A stretch of DNA of 64,000 bases from Tenrec ecaudatus (lineage: Eukaryota > Chordata > Mammalia > Afrosoricida > Tenrecidae). This document shows, piece after piece, positions 1 through 11,059 of this stretch. The translations under genes and the position numbers were made by a program. Under the pieces are notes generated by a model, which had not been told where the DNA came from, ran no database searches, and worked only from the letters and a program-made list of their open reading frames with translations. Location: the NCBI RefSeq assembly GCF_050624435.1, contig NC_134537.1, forward strand, positions 12,334,584 to 12,398,583, in the 5' to 3' direction. How positions within the stretch are numbered: the first letter of the stretch is position 1; each line of letters opens with the position of its first letter.

Positions 1-223
1 TAGTTCAAGTTCTCTTTACTGCCAGCAAGCAAGCCTGCGATAAAATATATAAAACAAAATTTACCATTTTCATCAGTTAAGTTTCCAATTTAGTGGCATT
101 AATTATATTGACAATGTTGTGTGACAACCATCCCCTCAATTCATTTCCTCAACTTTCTCTCATCCCACCCAGAATTCTTGACTCATCCCCACAACCTCCA
201 GCCTCCATGCCCCAAACCACAAA

Positions 224-410
224 AACCAAATTCAAGCCGTCAAGTCAGTAGACCCATAGCGACCATACAGGTCAGGCCAGAACTACCCCTGTGGATTTCT
301 CAGACTGTAATTCTTTACATCCTCATCTTTCTCCCAGCAATAAGCAAGTGGTTTTGAACCGCTGACCTTGAGGTTAGCAGCCCAACAGAGAACCCACTAT
401 ACCACCACCA
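224..410 (-). mobile_element. AfroSINE (full middle region)
   Basis: In the + strand it reads AAATTCAAGCCGTCAAGTCA, a degenerate form of the family tail, then ACTACCCCTGTGGATTTCTC, AGACTGTAATTCTTTA and the tRNA-derived head as reverse complement (GACCTTGAGGTTAGCAGCCC). The family has a tRNA-like head with an RNA polymerase III B-box (GGTTCGAA type), a central GAGAAAGATGAGGCTTTCTA block and a tail like CTCAATGGCAGTGAGTTTG. The central block is the one I recall as deleted in a hyrax/sirenian/elephant subfamily. Confidence 0.85.
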
Positions 411-429
411 CTAATCCACTTCTATCATT

Positions 430-546
430 ATGCATCCATTTACCTACTCTCAATATTTCATATCAATGGAGTTATACGTGTCCCTTTGTGTCTCCAGTAC
501 AATGTTTTCTAGGTCTGTCCATACTGTGGCATGCATCAGATCCCCA
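430..546 (-). mobile_element. Old L1 3' region fragment
   Basis: Reads as the reverse complement of the mammalian L1 3' portion (the 'TCCATACTGTGGCATGCATC' class of sequence). It appears to resume at about 1205 after foreign insertions. Confidence 0.55.
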
Positions 547-547
547 T

Positions 548-730
548 TCCTGGCATCAACCAAGTCTGCCTGGAAGAAGCACACCAACCTGTGTGATCTA
601 GGGATTGTAAATACTAAAATTCAAATCCCAAGGAGGGAATGGTGTCAGAGTTAAATCGTGTACACCTGGTTTACAGAAGTCTATGGGTGACAGTGGATGC
701 CCAAAATCCATTTGCAGAGCCCCCACCCCC
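548..730 (+). mobile_element. Diverged LINE 3' tail fragment
   Basis: The block GGAAGAAGCACACCAACCTG followed by TGTGATCTAGGG matches the LINE tail at 15855-16000. It is inserted in the old L1 of 430-546 and 1205-1335. Confidence 0.5.
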
Positions 731-1204
731 GTGGATTTACCCTCTGGTGAATCCTCTCTGAACACAGTCCAGAGATATGAACAGTCCTGCTATCAGACAG
801 GGCGCATTGTAAATTTGAATATGATGACTGCAGTTATGTTCAAGCACCATACCTTATCATTCGATCTGCCTTTTGACCTATTTTAAAGTTGGTTTTGCTC
901 CTAATATTTTTTATGGAGGTTTGTGTCTTGTGTAGTCATTGCTGTTGCTTGTTTCCTACTTGTTTAGTGTAAATCACACACCTAGGTATGCCATCGAGAA
1001 TAGGTGAACCTATAGACGGGGACTGGATTAATAATTACGCATGGGCATGGCAGGGGAGGTTCGGACGAAATGAGAAGCTAACAACAAACACGAGAAGAAA
1101 GTGTTCTGAATTGATTGCGGTGATGATTGAACAGCACTTCTAAATATGAATGAAGGATTAATTATATGAGATGTGAAGTATATGCCCATAAAAATTTAAA
1201 TATA
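731..1204. other. AT-rich intergenic stretch, no gene seen
   Basis: No open frame of note and no recognised repeat. It is bounded by LINE pieces and is probably part of the same insertion complex. Confidence 0.4.
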
Positions 1205-1335
1205 TTTTAAAGAACTTCATTCCTCTTTATGACTGAATAACATTCCATTGTCTGTACAAGTATCCACCCTACTTCGTTTACCCATTCCTCTGTTGATAGT
1301 CCCGGGTTCTTTTCATCACTTAGAATTTTTCATTT
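1205..1335 (-). mobile_element. Old L1 3' region fragment, continuation
   Basis: The TTCATTCCTCTTTATGACTG block and the TTACCCATTCCTCTGTTGAT block are reverse complements of the L1 3' region and follow on from 430-546. Confidence 0.55.
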
Positions 1336-1687
1336 TTACATTTTGAAACAGATCTTTTGGATTTATTTAAACCTGGATTTAATAACATTTCATTCCTGTG
1401 CATACATAAAAAGTGTATTAAGCAAAACAAATCATTTCAGGTGTTTTTAAAACATCTCCACACTAAGAGTCAAACTCTTCGGCACCACTTACGTTTTTTT
1501 ATTTGTTAGGTTTTTTTTGGAGCAATTTGAGATCATTGTTTCTTACAGCATACCGTTTCTTAGAAATAATTTCAAGAAACTTCCCGTATGTTTCACCCAT
1601 TTTCCCCTAATGGAAACACCTTGCATAACCAGAATATAGCATCGCAACTAGAAAATGGACAACGGTGTAATCTATCGACCTTTTTCA
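1336..1687. other. AT-rich intergenic stretch, no gene seen
   Basis: Low-complexity T-rich sequence with no supported feature. Confidence 0.4.
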
Positions 1688-1872
1688 GGACCCCCGAGGG
1701 TTATGGGTTGGGCTGCTGGCTGCGAGATCAACAGTTCCAATACCCCCAGCCCCTGCTCGGGAGAAAGACAGGGCTTTCCACGCCCATAAAGAATGACAGT
1801 CAGGGACGTTCACAGGGGCAGTTGTACTATGTGCTATGAGGTGACATCAACTCGATGGCAGCGAGTTTGTGC
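1688..1872 (+). mobile_element. AfroSINE
   Basis: Head at GGGTTGGGCTGCTGGCTG, central GGGAGAAAGACAGGGCTTTC block, tail ending ACTCGATGGCAGCGAGTTTG. Confidence 0.85.
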
Positions 1873-2775
1873 TTGTCTGTTTGCTTTTGGTTATATTGAC
1901 CTTATTTCCCGTGTTCCCAGGTGTGTGTGTTGTTCGATGCAAATGCATCCCGTGTGCAGACTCCTAGGCCCATGCCACAGTGGAGACGCAAAGTGACTGC
2001 CTCGCACGGATCTCTCTGGTGCGCCTCTTTCCTCATGACAGCCACCATCCTCCCCACCGGACTCCCGACAGCCCCTCGTCTGCTCTCCAGCTTCTCAGTG
2101 TCCTCTCATCCAGTGCTCCTCCCCATTGACATGGCGAGACTGGGCATCCTTGCAGCATGGCTGCGTCAGACCACTCAGACTATGTCCGTGGGGTGTAGCT
2201 TCCGAGAGATGCTTCCCAAAGAAGGCGGAAGCTGGAGCTCCCTGAGGTCGCAGTCTGGACTTACAGAGCATCACTGCTGACAGATTCTATTGGTCAAAGT
2301 AAATTTAAGGAGAACATACGACCCACTGCCGCCTCTCCATTTGTTGGACCACGGTGGCCTGCCTATTCATTGCTGGGATGATAGACGTGACATCCCTGGT
2401 TTTGCAAATAAGAGTCAGGTCACCCAGGTGGGTAGGTTTCAAAGGAGCGTCTGCAATAGGACTGAAGAAGAAGAAAGGGCCTAGTCGTCTACTTCCAAGC
2501 ATGAGCCAATGAGATCTTCCTGCATCCCCACAGAACATGGACTAATTCACGTGCTTGGGACACGACCATGGTTGGTGAAGCAGAGGGCCAGCAAACAAGA
2601 GAGAGACCCACGGTGCTCAGCATGTGGGCCACAGCTACTTGAGCTTGGTGGCCACCATGAGGCTAGTGAGGGACTAGCAACCGTTCTGTCAGACATGACA
2701 TTGTCATGAGCTGGAGTTGGCATGACGGTAGCAATCTCTCTATTGAAAACATATCGTGTTTCTTAATGGGGTTTG
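1873..2775. other. Intergenic stretch, possibly dispersed-repeat derived
   Basis: Several short open frames but no recognised protein. The sentence-like block ACTTGAGCTTGGTGGCCACC resembles an RTE-type LINE in feel only, so I make no firm call. Confidence 0.35.
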
Positions 2776-2957
2776 GGAGGCTCCCCAGTAACAGAGTGGC
2801 TTATGAGTTGGGCTGCCCCCCCACCCAAGATCAGCAGAAACCATGAGCCACTCTGCAGGAGAAAGATGAGCGACCGTCTTGGAAACCCACAGAAACCATT
2901 CCACTCTGCCCTGTCGGGCACTCTGCGTCAGAATCAACTCAATGGCAGTGAGTTCCA
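2776..2957 (+). mobile_element. AfroSINE
   Basis: Central CAGGAGAAAGATGAGCGACC block, then GGAAACCCACAGAAACCATT and tail AACTCAATGGCAGTGAGTTC. Confidence 0.85.
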
Positions 2958-3796
2958 TGGGGTTTGCCAATGGCTTTTAATGCACCACCATCAGGAAGCC
3001 GTTCCAACTGCCTCCTATTGTCTCTTTGTGCCCCAAAAGCTCGTCACAAATCATTGGAACGCTGATACAGAAAACCCACCGCCTCCCTGACCATGCCCGC
3101 CCGCAGCAAGAGCCGGTGCAGAGGGGATATGGTTTCTGTTTCTGCTTCCAACCTTCTGATTTCATGCAGCCAGGTCCGATTTACACGGAGCCTAAACTCA
3201 TGTCCAGATTGCTCTCGGCAAAGGGACTTCAATTGGGTCAGGAGTGTCCGACGGTTCGATGTCGCTCCTCGGGCTATTCCAATAGTTAGAACCAGGCATG
3301 GCCAGGAGGTGGGTGGGGGGGCTGGGCCTGACTGTCCACTCCCAGAGGCTGGGCATTCATTCCCATGGACCTCAGATTCCACGCCAAGGCAAGCCCAGGT
3401 GTATCAGGGTACGTTGTGTTCCACGGGTTTTCAGTGGGAGGTGTTTGTGGAAAGCGTTCACCAGGTCTTTCTTCTGTGGCCCCTATAGTTGGGCCTGATC
3501 TGCTATCCTTTGGTTCATACCTCGTTCAAACTACCCAGGGACCCCAGATGCCGGGACGACTGAGAGATAGTCCAGTGGGATTTATGAAAAGAAAAAAAAA
3601 ATCAAGGCCAGTTCCCCCATCCTCCCACCCCTTCAACTCCTCCCTGAGAAGGCCCACTGATACAGAAGTGGCCCTGATATTGGCTCAAACTGAAGCCAAA
3701 CTCCCTGTGACATGAGGCTGGTCTGGTCTCCCACATCCCTTCCAGAGAATGGTAGCCACTCGGGTCCTTGCTATCCATCCACTGAACAGAGAGAAC
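2958..3796. other. Intergenic stretch, no gene seen
   Basis: Mixed sequence. 3397-3480 resembles the second SINE type described at 6620-6790 (CACCAGGTCTTTCTTCTGTG). The rest is unassigned. Confidence 0.4.
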
Positions 3797-3974
3797 CCCA
3801 AACCAAATTCACTGCCATTGCGTCAGGCCCGACCCACAGCAACCCTGAAGGACAGGGAAGAACTCCCCTGTGGGTATCCGATACTATAATGCCTCCTCTT
3901 TCTCCCTCTGAGTGGTTGGTGGTTTCAAACTGCTGGCCTTGTGGCTTGCAGTCCATGTTGCCACCGGGGCTCCT
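3797..3974 (-). mobile_element. AfroSINE
   Basis: Reverse-complement order: tail CAAATTCACTGCCATTGCGT, middle TCCTCTTTCTCCCTCTGAGT, head ending CCACCGGGGCTCC. Confidence 0.85.
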
Positions 3975-5207
3975 TTGAAGAGCTCATTGCCAGCAAGTGG
4001 ACCCTCCCACAATCCTTTAAGATGGCTGCTCTCCACTGCAGACCTTCGTCCAAGGACCTCAGCAACAGCCGCCACCCCCTGGAAAGCCCTGGGCAGGTCT
4101 CAGGCCCCTGCCTGCCCCCCAGCCCCCACCCTGGAGGTGTGAGGGGGCTGAGTGGCTGATGCCTGAGTTTGGCAGCCCGGATGCTCTGTGACGCGCGAGT
4201 GGGTGGCAGCTCTTCTGTTCTCCTGTCAGCGTACACTTGAGAAGCCTGCACTCCAGCCCCTGCCTCTTATCTCATTCAGAAGCTGATACACTTGCCGACA
4301 AGAGGCAGCTTTTGTCAGCGGCTGCCAGTTCTGAGCATTTTCTGGCCTGGAAGCATTGACTTCCCATGAAAAACCAATTTCCCTACAAAGCCTCTGAACT
4401 GAGCTTGTCAGCTCGGGCACCTTTGTTCATCCACTCCTTTGGGGAGTGAGCAGGCTGGCGTGGGGTGAGCTGTCTGCCAGCCAGGCTCGGCAGCTGGGAT
4501 GGGGCTCCCCAGGACTCCGTCAGGGTTTGCACATGGTGAGGAAGCAGGTATGGGCTCAATCCCAGCCAGGAGCCGGACACGGCAGCCCAGCCGGAGGGTT
4601 CTCAGGCACTGCCTGCAGACCTGCCTGGTGGGATCCTTCACTCACTCTCTGCGGAAACCTCTTTTGTCAGCTCTTAGAATCCCTTTAAAAAGGAGGAAAC
4701 TGAGGCTCGGAGGGGTCTCCCAGCTCTGAGGCCACACTGGGGCCTGGCTCCCCGGATCTGCTGATCTCCCCCTCACCCCCACCCTACCCACAGCCATGCT
4801 TCCCCCTGCTTGTGGTGGTTTTCATCGGTGCAGGGAAAGGGGATCATGGGCAGGAGGGGGGATGGGGGAGGTAGAGGGCAGCCTCCTCCAGGAACTCGCT
4901 TCCTCCCTCCTCTCTGCCACTGTACCACTGGGGAGAAAAGCTCAGATCTGAAAAAAAATAATAAATACTAACAGAAATCACAGTCTTTGGATTCCAAGTC
5001 CATGACCCCTGTTTCTGAGCAACCAGAGCTGCTAGTTCAAGCTCCGACAGAAGGCCGGAAGTCCAGTGACGATTCCAGTGTCCCCAGCGAGCAAGCGCTC
5101 GGAATAGCAGCTCTGAGCCCCATCGCGGGGAAACCACACACCTCTTGTTTCTCTTCCACTCACACGCCTACACATTCCTGAAGGAAGAGCCGCTTCCGTA
5201 CAAAAAA

Positions 5208-5216
<9 letters not shown>
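3975..5216. other. Intergenic unique DNA with an old MIR fragment
   Basis: About 4655-4760 resembles the 3' part of a MIR (GGAGGAAACTGAGGCTCGGA). No exon-like frame is supported elsewhere. Confidence 0.4.

Positions 5217-5257
<41 letters not shown>
5217..5257. repeat. (GA)n microsatellite
   Basis: About 20 perfect GA units. Confidence 0.97.
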
Positions 5258-5259
<2 letters not shown>

Positions 5260-5984
5260 TCCTATTTGTATTGGTCTCCATCTTCCTTCCTTTCCTATTT
5301 ACCTGGTGGCAAATCCATCCTTCCAGGTGTCCAGCTACATGCGGTTTGACAAAGGCACCGAGTCAAGGAAGGACCACCCTGAGCCATGAGCGGGTCCCTC
5401 ACCCCCTAACACCCACTCCCTCCTGCTGCCTCTCTGTGAGTCGACCACTGCCGCTCACCCCCACCCCCTGGGGGTGTTAGGCTGACTGTCTCCAGAAACG
5501 ACGACGCCAGTGACACTCTGATATGGATCAGAAAGAACTTGACGTCAAGAATGTCATATGGAGGAAGCAGCCCAGCCCAGTCCAACTCAAGTCCAGGGGG
5601 CTGACCTTAACCAGAGTCCTCTTCGGACTCACTTAGGAGGAGGCTCATGACACAGAAAGAGAAAACAGGTCTCAGGGTGATCTGAGACTGGTGGAGGCAG
5701 AGTCTCTGGGATCCACGGTTGGTGGGATCATGGCAGGGCACTGACAGCTTGGAGGCCACCCCCTGTAGGCAGACAGAATCCCACCAAGGGGAAGGCAGAG
5801 GGCCAGAAAAGAAGAACTTCTGAGTGCCTCTCTCATAAAAAAATTTTTTAAACAAGGCCACCCCACAGGAGGCATTTTCCAGCTATGACCTGATGCATAG
5901 ATTGGACTTCACTCTTGCACTTACAGCAAGCTGACCTAAGTCAACCTGCCACACTGGGTGACTACTTTCTGTTCCAGTCATCTT
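5258..5984. other. Intergenic stretch, no gene seen
   Basis: No repeat or coding signal I can name. Confidence 0.4.
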
Positions 5985-6110
5985 GTCTTCTCCAGAATGT
6001 CCTGTAGATGGAATTTGATAGCACAGGCAACCTTTTGAGCTTGGCTTCTCGCACTGAGCATAATGCATTGGAGATTCATGTATGGTGCATGTATCCGTAA
6101 CACAACTTCT
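5985..6110 (-). mobile_element. Old L1 3' region fragment
   Basis: The blocks TCTTCTCCAGAATGTCCTGT, CCTTTTGAGCTTGGCTTCTC and GCATAATGCATTGGAGATTC are reverse complements of the L1 3' region. Confidence 0.6.
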
Positions 6111-6370
6111 TCAGGATCCCCGATAAAACTCAGGTGCCCACCCAGCAGGAGCCCTCAGCTCTGTCACCAGTGCCATCTCTCCAACCAGCCTGCCCTTCTG
6201 AACATGAAACTTGTCCAAAGCCCAGGACTCCCAGGTCATCTCTGATCCTAGTTCACATGTCCACGTTCAATATCCGAAATCTTCACTGGGACTAATTGAG
6301 CATAACCCAGGAGAGAGAAACCCAAACCCCTGGAGCCTAGGCCGCTCATGTTAATTAACATAGACATTTA

Positions 6371-6574
6371 AAAAATCCACTGTCATCAAGTCAGTTAAGA
6401 TCCTTAGTGATCCTACAGGACAGGGTCGAACTGCCCCTCCTGAGCATTTCTGAGTCTGTAACTCTTTCCAGGAGTAGAAAGCCTCATCTTTCTCCCATGG
6501 AGTGACTGATGGTTTCAAACTGCTGACCTTACGGTTAGCCGCCCACGTGTAACTCATGACGCCACTGAGGCTCC
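6371..6574 (-). mobile_element. AfroSINE
   Basis: Tail CCACTGTCATCAAGTCAGTT at left, B-box region GGTTTCAAACTGCTGACCTT, ends CCACTGAGGCTCC. Confidence 0.85.
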
Positions 6575-6619
6575 TACTTAAATCATAGAACAAGGACGGA
6601 AAAACAAACCAGGACACAT

Positions 6620-6790
6620 GCCACCGAGCATTTCTGACTCACGGTGCCTCCATGTGGTGCAGAGCAGAACTGGGCTCCCCAGAAGTTTCAAGGCTGTGAT
6701 CTCTGGGAAGCAGATCACCAGGCCTTTCTCTTGAGGGTCTTCCAGGTGGATGTGGACCACCACCGAGTATTTAAATCTTGGGCTGCCCCC
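6620..6790 (-). mobile_element. SINE, second AfroSINE-related type
   Basis: Contains AGAGCAGAACTGGGCTCCCC, CAAGGCTGTGATCTCTGGGA and ATCACCAGGCCTTTCTCTTG. This middle region differs from the common type and recurs at 3.4, 35.0 and 44.5 kb. Confidence 0.65.
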
Positions 6791-6796
6791 ACCAAA

Positions 6797-6999
6797 AGTC
6801 CAAACTCACTGCCATTGAGTCAATATGGACTCATAGCGACCCTCTGGACAGGGTAGAACTGCCCTGGTGAGTTCCTGAGACTCTAACTGTTTATGGGAGT
6901 AGAAAGCGCCATCTTCCCCACTCAGCAGGGCTGGTCATTCCAAACTGCTGACCATACAGATCACAGTCCAATGTGGAACCATTGCTCCATGAGGATTCC
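6797..6999 (-). mobile_element. AfroSINE
   Basis: Tail CCAAACTCACTGCCATTGAG, middle TTTATGGGAGTAGAAAGCGC. Directly abuts the previous SINE. Confidence 0.85.
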
Positions 7000-7015
7000 T
7001 TAGCACCATGCATAC

Positions 7016-7185
7016 CGAAGCCAAACTCACTGCCATCGAGTCCATGCTGATTCATAGCGACCCGACAGGTCAAGGTAGAACTTTCTCTGTTTTCTGACAC
7101 TGTCCTGCTTACAGAAGTAGAAAGCCACCTCTTTCTCCCAGGGGTGGTGGCTTTGAACTTGCTAATCGAAGCCCCGTGCTGGAGA
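7016..7185 (-). mobile_element. AfroSINE, head truncated
   Basis: Tail CCAAACTCACTGCCATCGAG is well preserved, and the tRNA-like head is degraded after TTGAACTTGCTAATCG. It is the fourth SINE in a head-to-tail minus-strand cluster. Confidence 0.8.
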
Positions 7186-7246
7186 GAGTATGCTCCGATA
7201 TTCACATTATTATTAACGCTTCCTCCCTGCCCCGCCCCTCCCCCCA

Positions 7247-7275
7247 ACACACACACACACACACACACACACACA
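7247..7275. repeat. (CA)n microsatellite
   Basis: About 14 CA units, perfect. Confidence 0.95.
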
Positions 7276-7690
7276 TCCTGGGCTGAATTCAGGAGGAAGA
7301 CGCTGGTCTGCAGCCTCTGAGTCTCTCACCCGGAACCTCAATTTGACTCCATCGCTAAACTGAGGTGAGCCACGGCAGATACAGGGTGACCAAGTCACCT
7401 GCTGCAGGTGACACACTGAGGGAGGTCACAGGTTCACAGGTCCTTAGAGGCAGGGGATGGGACCCGGGGAGGCAGAAGCTATATAGAATGGAATACTTTT
7501 CTGCCATGTACTTCAAGCAGAAAGCTTGGGATGGCAGACAGTCTGACTACTGGACAAGGTAAGGCTGGGGAGATGACTTAGGAAATTTGTCCCACTCCAG
7601 ACACGACAGCCTCCTGCTTGTTAAATTGCATAAACCAACCCTGGGAAAGTTCTTCAGCATGAAGGCTCCTTCCTTCACCTGCCATCTCTC
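7276..7690. other. Intergenic stretch, no gene seen
   Basis: Short open frames only. Confidence 0.4.
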
Positions 7691-7940
7691 CTCTCAAGAA
7701 CAGCACAAACATGAAAAAAATAACAATCATTTATAAATGATCAAGGGTTCATAAGGGAGCGAGGATGGGGAATGGAGGGAGGGACAAAAAATGAGGCGCT
7801 GATACCAAGGGTTCAATTAGAAAGAAAATGTCTTGAAAGGACGATGGCAACAACTGTACAAAGGTGCTTGACACAATGGATGCATTGTGATGAGCTGGAT
7901 GAGCCCCCAATAAAATGATTTCAAAAACAACAACGATATA
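7691..7940 (+). mobile_element. LINE 3' tail, short copy
   Basis: Ends with the same block as the 15.7-kb copy: GTACAAAGGTGCTTGACACA, then GAGCCCCCAATAAAATGATT and an A-rich tail. AATAAA serves as the element's own polyadenylation signal. Confidence 0.7.
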
Positions 7941-8494
7941 AACAGTCAAGTGGGAGGGTGCCCGTGGTCCACTGCCTGGAGCCTCCCTTAGGACCTAGGA
8001 ACATTCACCTGTGGCCACTACTACAGTGCACAGTGGTGACTGACAGAAGCTGCGTGCCCAAGGTTCCAGCCAACAGCCAGTGGCTGGTTCACGTGGAGAC
8101 AGAAAGCTGGCCCATCTCCCTTTAGCCTCCGTTTGGGGGTGAATGTGGAGGCGTCATCCTCACTCCAGAGTGTCCCCGGAGCTTGCCCGAGTGAGGCTTT
8201 TGCTTTGGACTACACTGGAGGTCAAATTGCTCCTCTGCCCAACCCAGCTGTTTCTGAATGCACTCAGCAGGTGCCTCCTGCCTGCTGGGGGACAGCCCTG
8301 CAAAGGGTACCTTCTGCAAAGGGGGGCAGAGGCAAAGGGGGTACAGGCTTTCATAAGATTCACTGCCAAGTTCTATCTCGGAAACATATATCCCGTTTCT
8401 CTCCCACTGGGCCCGTGTGTTAGCTCGTTTGATCTGCTCAACGGTTCCACGGGATGAGTCGAAACCTAAAAAAAAAAGCCCACGGCCTTCTCCT
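7941..8494. other. Intergenic stretch, no gene seen
   Basis: Overlapping short open frames on both strands without recognised domains. Confidence 0.4.
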
Positions 8495-8690
8495 TCCAGG
8501 AGTGGATCCTGATTCATAGAGAACCCACAGGGCAGGGTAGAATCGCCCCTGTGGGTGTCTGAGACCGTAACTCGTTATGGGAGTAGAAAGACTCTTCTAT
8601 CTCCCTCGGGAGTGGCTGGCAGTTTTGAAGTGCTGTCTTTATGGGTTGGCGGCCCATGAAGACATAAGCTCCCTACACCACCAGGACTCC
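8495..8690 (-). mobile_element. AfroSINE
   Basis: Middle GTTATGGGAGTAGAAAGACT and head end ACCACCAGGACTCC. An A-run at 8468-8477 lies at its tail side. The extreme tail block is degraded. Confidence 0.8.
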
Positions 8691-9862
8691 AGAAACAAGT
8701 GGTCAATGACTAGTTGAAACAAGGTAGAGAAAGTCCACCTGGAAAATAAGGGATGTATCTCAGCTCCTGAAACTCAAGCCTGGCTCCCTAGCTCTGTGCA
8801 TTGGCCAGAGAGGGTGGGAGAGGGGTTGATGAAGAAGAGAGTGTTAGCGTCGATGGAGGGGGGAGGGTGGCCACATGCAGGCCTCACAATGGCCACAGGT
8901 GTCTATTTTCTCTCAAGGTTCCAGCAGATGGCAGTCAAGAGTCTAGAGGAGGGCCCGCTCCTCTTTATTGGCAGAGAGGCACTCTTTGGTCCGGTGGGGA
9001 CCCATGATATGCCTGGGTGACTAGGGCTGAGGGCAGAGGAAGGAGGCAGCAGATGCCCCTCCAAGGGCAATGTCCCCTCAGGTCAGAGCACTAGCCCACC
9101 CACCATGAAGGTAGAGAGTGATCAGGTCACCGCACACCTCTGAAAGCAGGTCCTTGCTCCGGCAATACACAAACGCCTCTTTTTCTCTCTGTCCCTCCTA
9201 AGGTCTCGCCTGCTCAGACTCTCAAAAGGAAACCGAAACCCTTCTGAAAAAAAAGGTGACAGCTCGTGAGGATGACCTTGGAGCCCAACTTAGAAAGGTT
9301 CTGGGCCGGGAGAAACAGAAAGGGAGAGCTCTTTTTAAAATACTGGGGTGGGGAGTAAAGCCCTGCCTCCAGGCACCTGTCTGCAATGACAAGAAAATTG
9401 TTTTTTAAAAGCCACAGACTTACAAGGACAAAAAGTGTGAGAGAGGCTGTCTCAGCAGTTTGGAAGTCTGAGTGTGAACTGATTCCGCAGGGTGGCGGAG
9501 CCTGGCTTCAGAAGGCCCTTAGGGGGACGTGGGGCAGAGAAAGGCAAAGGCTCCCTCCCCATGTCTTGGGTGGTTCCCTGAACTCTAGTCCTGGGAAGGT
9601 GGAGAGGAGGCGCCAGGCTGGACACTGCAGGACTTGGAGAAAGATCCATTCAGGCTTCCGGATCTCTCTCCCCCCAACCCCAAACAGTCCGTCTGCAAGT
9701 ACCAGAACACCTGAGTCCGGTCCCACCGGTTCAAAGGAAGAACACTGAGAGAGTATGCAAGTGGCAGGCTGTGATTCTCTGTCATCGGGCCCCACGACTC
9801 TGCAAATTGAGTTTTAACCATCCTGGGAGAGTGAGCCAAGCCGGCTGCTCCTTGTCCTTTTC
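8691..9862. other. Intergenic unique DNA, no gene seen
   Basis: Open frames up to 120 codons at 9386-9748 (+) show no domain or exon signal and overlap others on the minus strand. Confidence 0.4.
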
Positions 9863-9870
9863 GCCTAGAG

Positions 9871-10727
9871 CAGCCATTCTCAACCTGTGGGTCGCGACCC
9901 CTTTGGGGATTGAATGACCCTTTCAAAGGGGTCACAGAAGACCATCAGAAAACGCATATTGCGGATGATATTAGGAACCGAGACACGGCTCCTCTATCTG
10001 TCTTCAGGCAGGTCCGCCCACATGCAGATACGCCCACATAGGAGTACCAGGTGTGATGACATCATTGCAACAACCCCATCACATACACCCCGTACAAATA
10101 CAGGTATATGTGACAGGGTTGGGGTTATACTGTACTTATGCGGACCAGTCTCACATGGGTAGAGAACAGCTGCTGTGTTGAAAGCAGCTACTGTGTTAAA
10201 AAAAAAACAAACAGATACTGTGTTGAAAGCAGCACTATTGGAGGTAAAACAACACTTCATGAGTTATAATTACTGGGCAAATGTTGTGGAAGATGATCTT
10301 CATGGTGCTGTTGCAAAGACTGCCCCGAGAATTTCGGATCTGGTGAGAAAGAAACTATCTCAACCTTCACACTGACTGGCTTTTTCACATACTGTCGAAA
10401 AATGTAGCAATGTACTGTACTGTTGTTATATTAAGACCGTTACCCATGCTACACCATGCTTCAAGACAAAATTTCATTTGTCATTAGAAGTAAATATTTC
10501 CCAATCTATAATTACATATTGTTTTGTGATGAATCACTATGCTTTAATGATGTTCAATTTGTCACAATGAAAATACATCCTGCCTATCAGATATTTACAT
10601 GACAATTCATCACAGTAGCAAAATGACAGTGTTGAAGTTGCGACGAAAATAATTTTCTGGTTGGGGGTCACCACCACGTGAGGAACTGTATTAAAGGGTC
10701 ACGGCATGAGGAAGTTTGAGAACCACT
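9871..10727. mobile_element. SPIN-type hAT DNA transposon, internally deleted copy
   Basis: The left end reads CAGCCATTCTCAACCTGTGG followed by GTCGCGACCCC. The right end reads GGAAGTTTGAGAACCACT. These form the inverted termini of SPIN elements, and the subterminal AAAGGGTCACGGCATGAGG and GGTTGGGGGTCACCACCACG blocks are also typical. A perfect 8-bp direct repeat GCCTAGAG flanks it (9863-9870 and 10728-10735), the target-site size of hAT transposons. The interior has a 66-codon open stretch at 10175-10375 but is far too short for a complete transposase. It is inferred to be a non-autonomous or deleted relative. Confidence 0.85.
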
Positions 10728-10735
10728 GCCTAGAG

Positions 10736-11059
10736 ACTCCCATTTCCCCATTAGCTCTTGGCGTTGACCTTTGGCCAGCTGCGTGTTACATGGTCGCCCT
10801 GGGGGCTGGGGCTGGCAGAGCTGAAGGTAAATACTTCGTTGGGACAGTGTTAACAGGAGAGGCAGGTAAGGGGAGTGAAGGCTGGAAGCGGATGTGAGGT
10901 GAGCGGAGATTCTTGACAGCTAGACTGCGTGAGGCCAATGTCAGAGGTAATTTCTCTCAGCCCACTCAGCTTCTCAAAGTGGAGGTGCCCCACCGCACTG
11001 CCCACCAGTAGTCAGAGCTCTGGTACCTAGTGGAGCTGGGGGACTAGGGGGGGTCTCCC
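10736..11059. other. Intergenic stretch, no gene seen
   Basis: Unique-looking sequence between the SPIN copy and a LINE tail. Confidence 0.4.

Noticed and set aside
10175..10375. 66-codon frame inside the long SPIN copy as an active transposase
   Set aside because: Far shorter than an hAT transposase and without its catalytic regions. At most a remnant.
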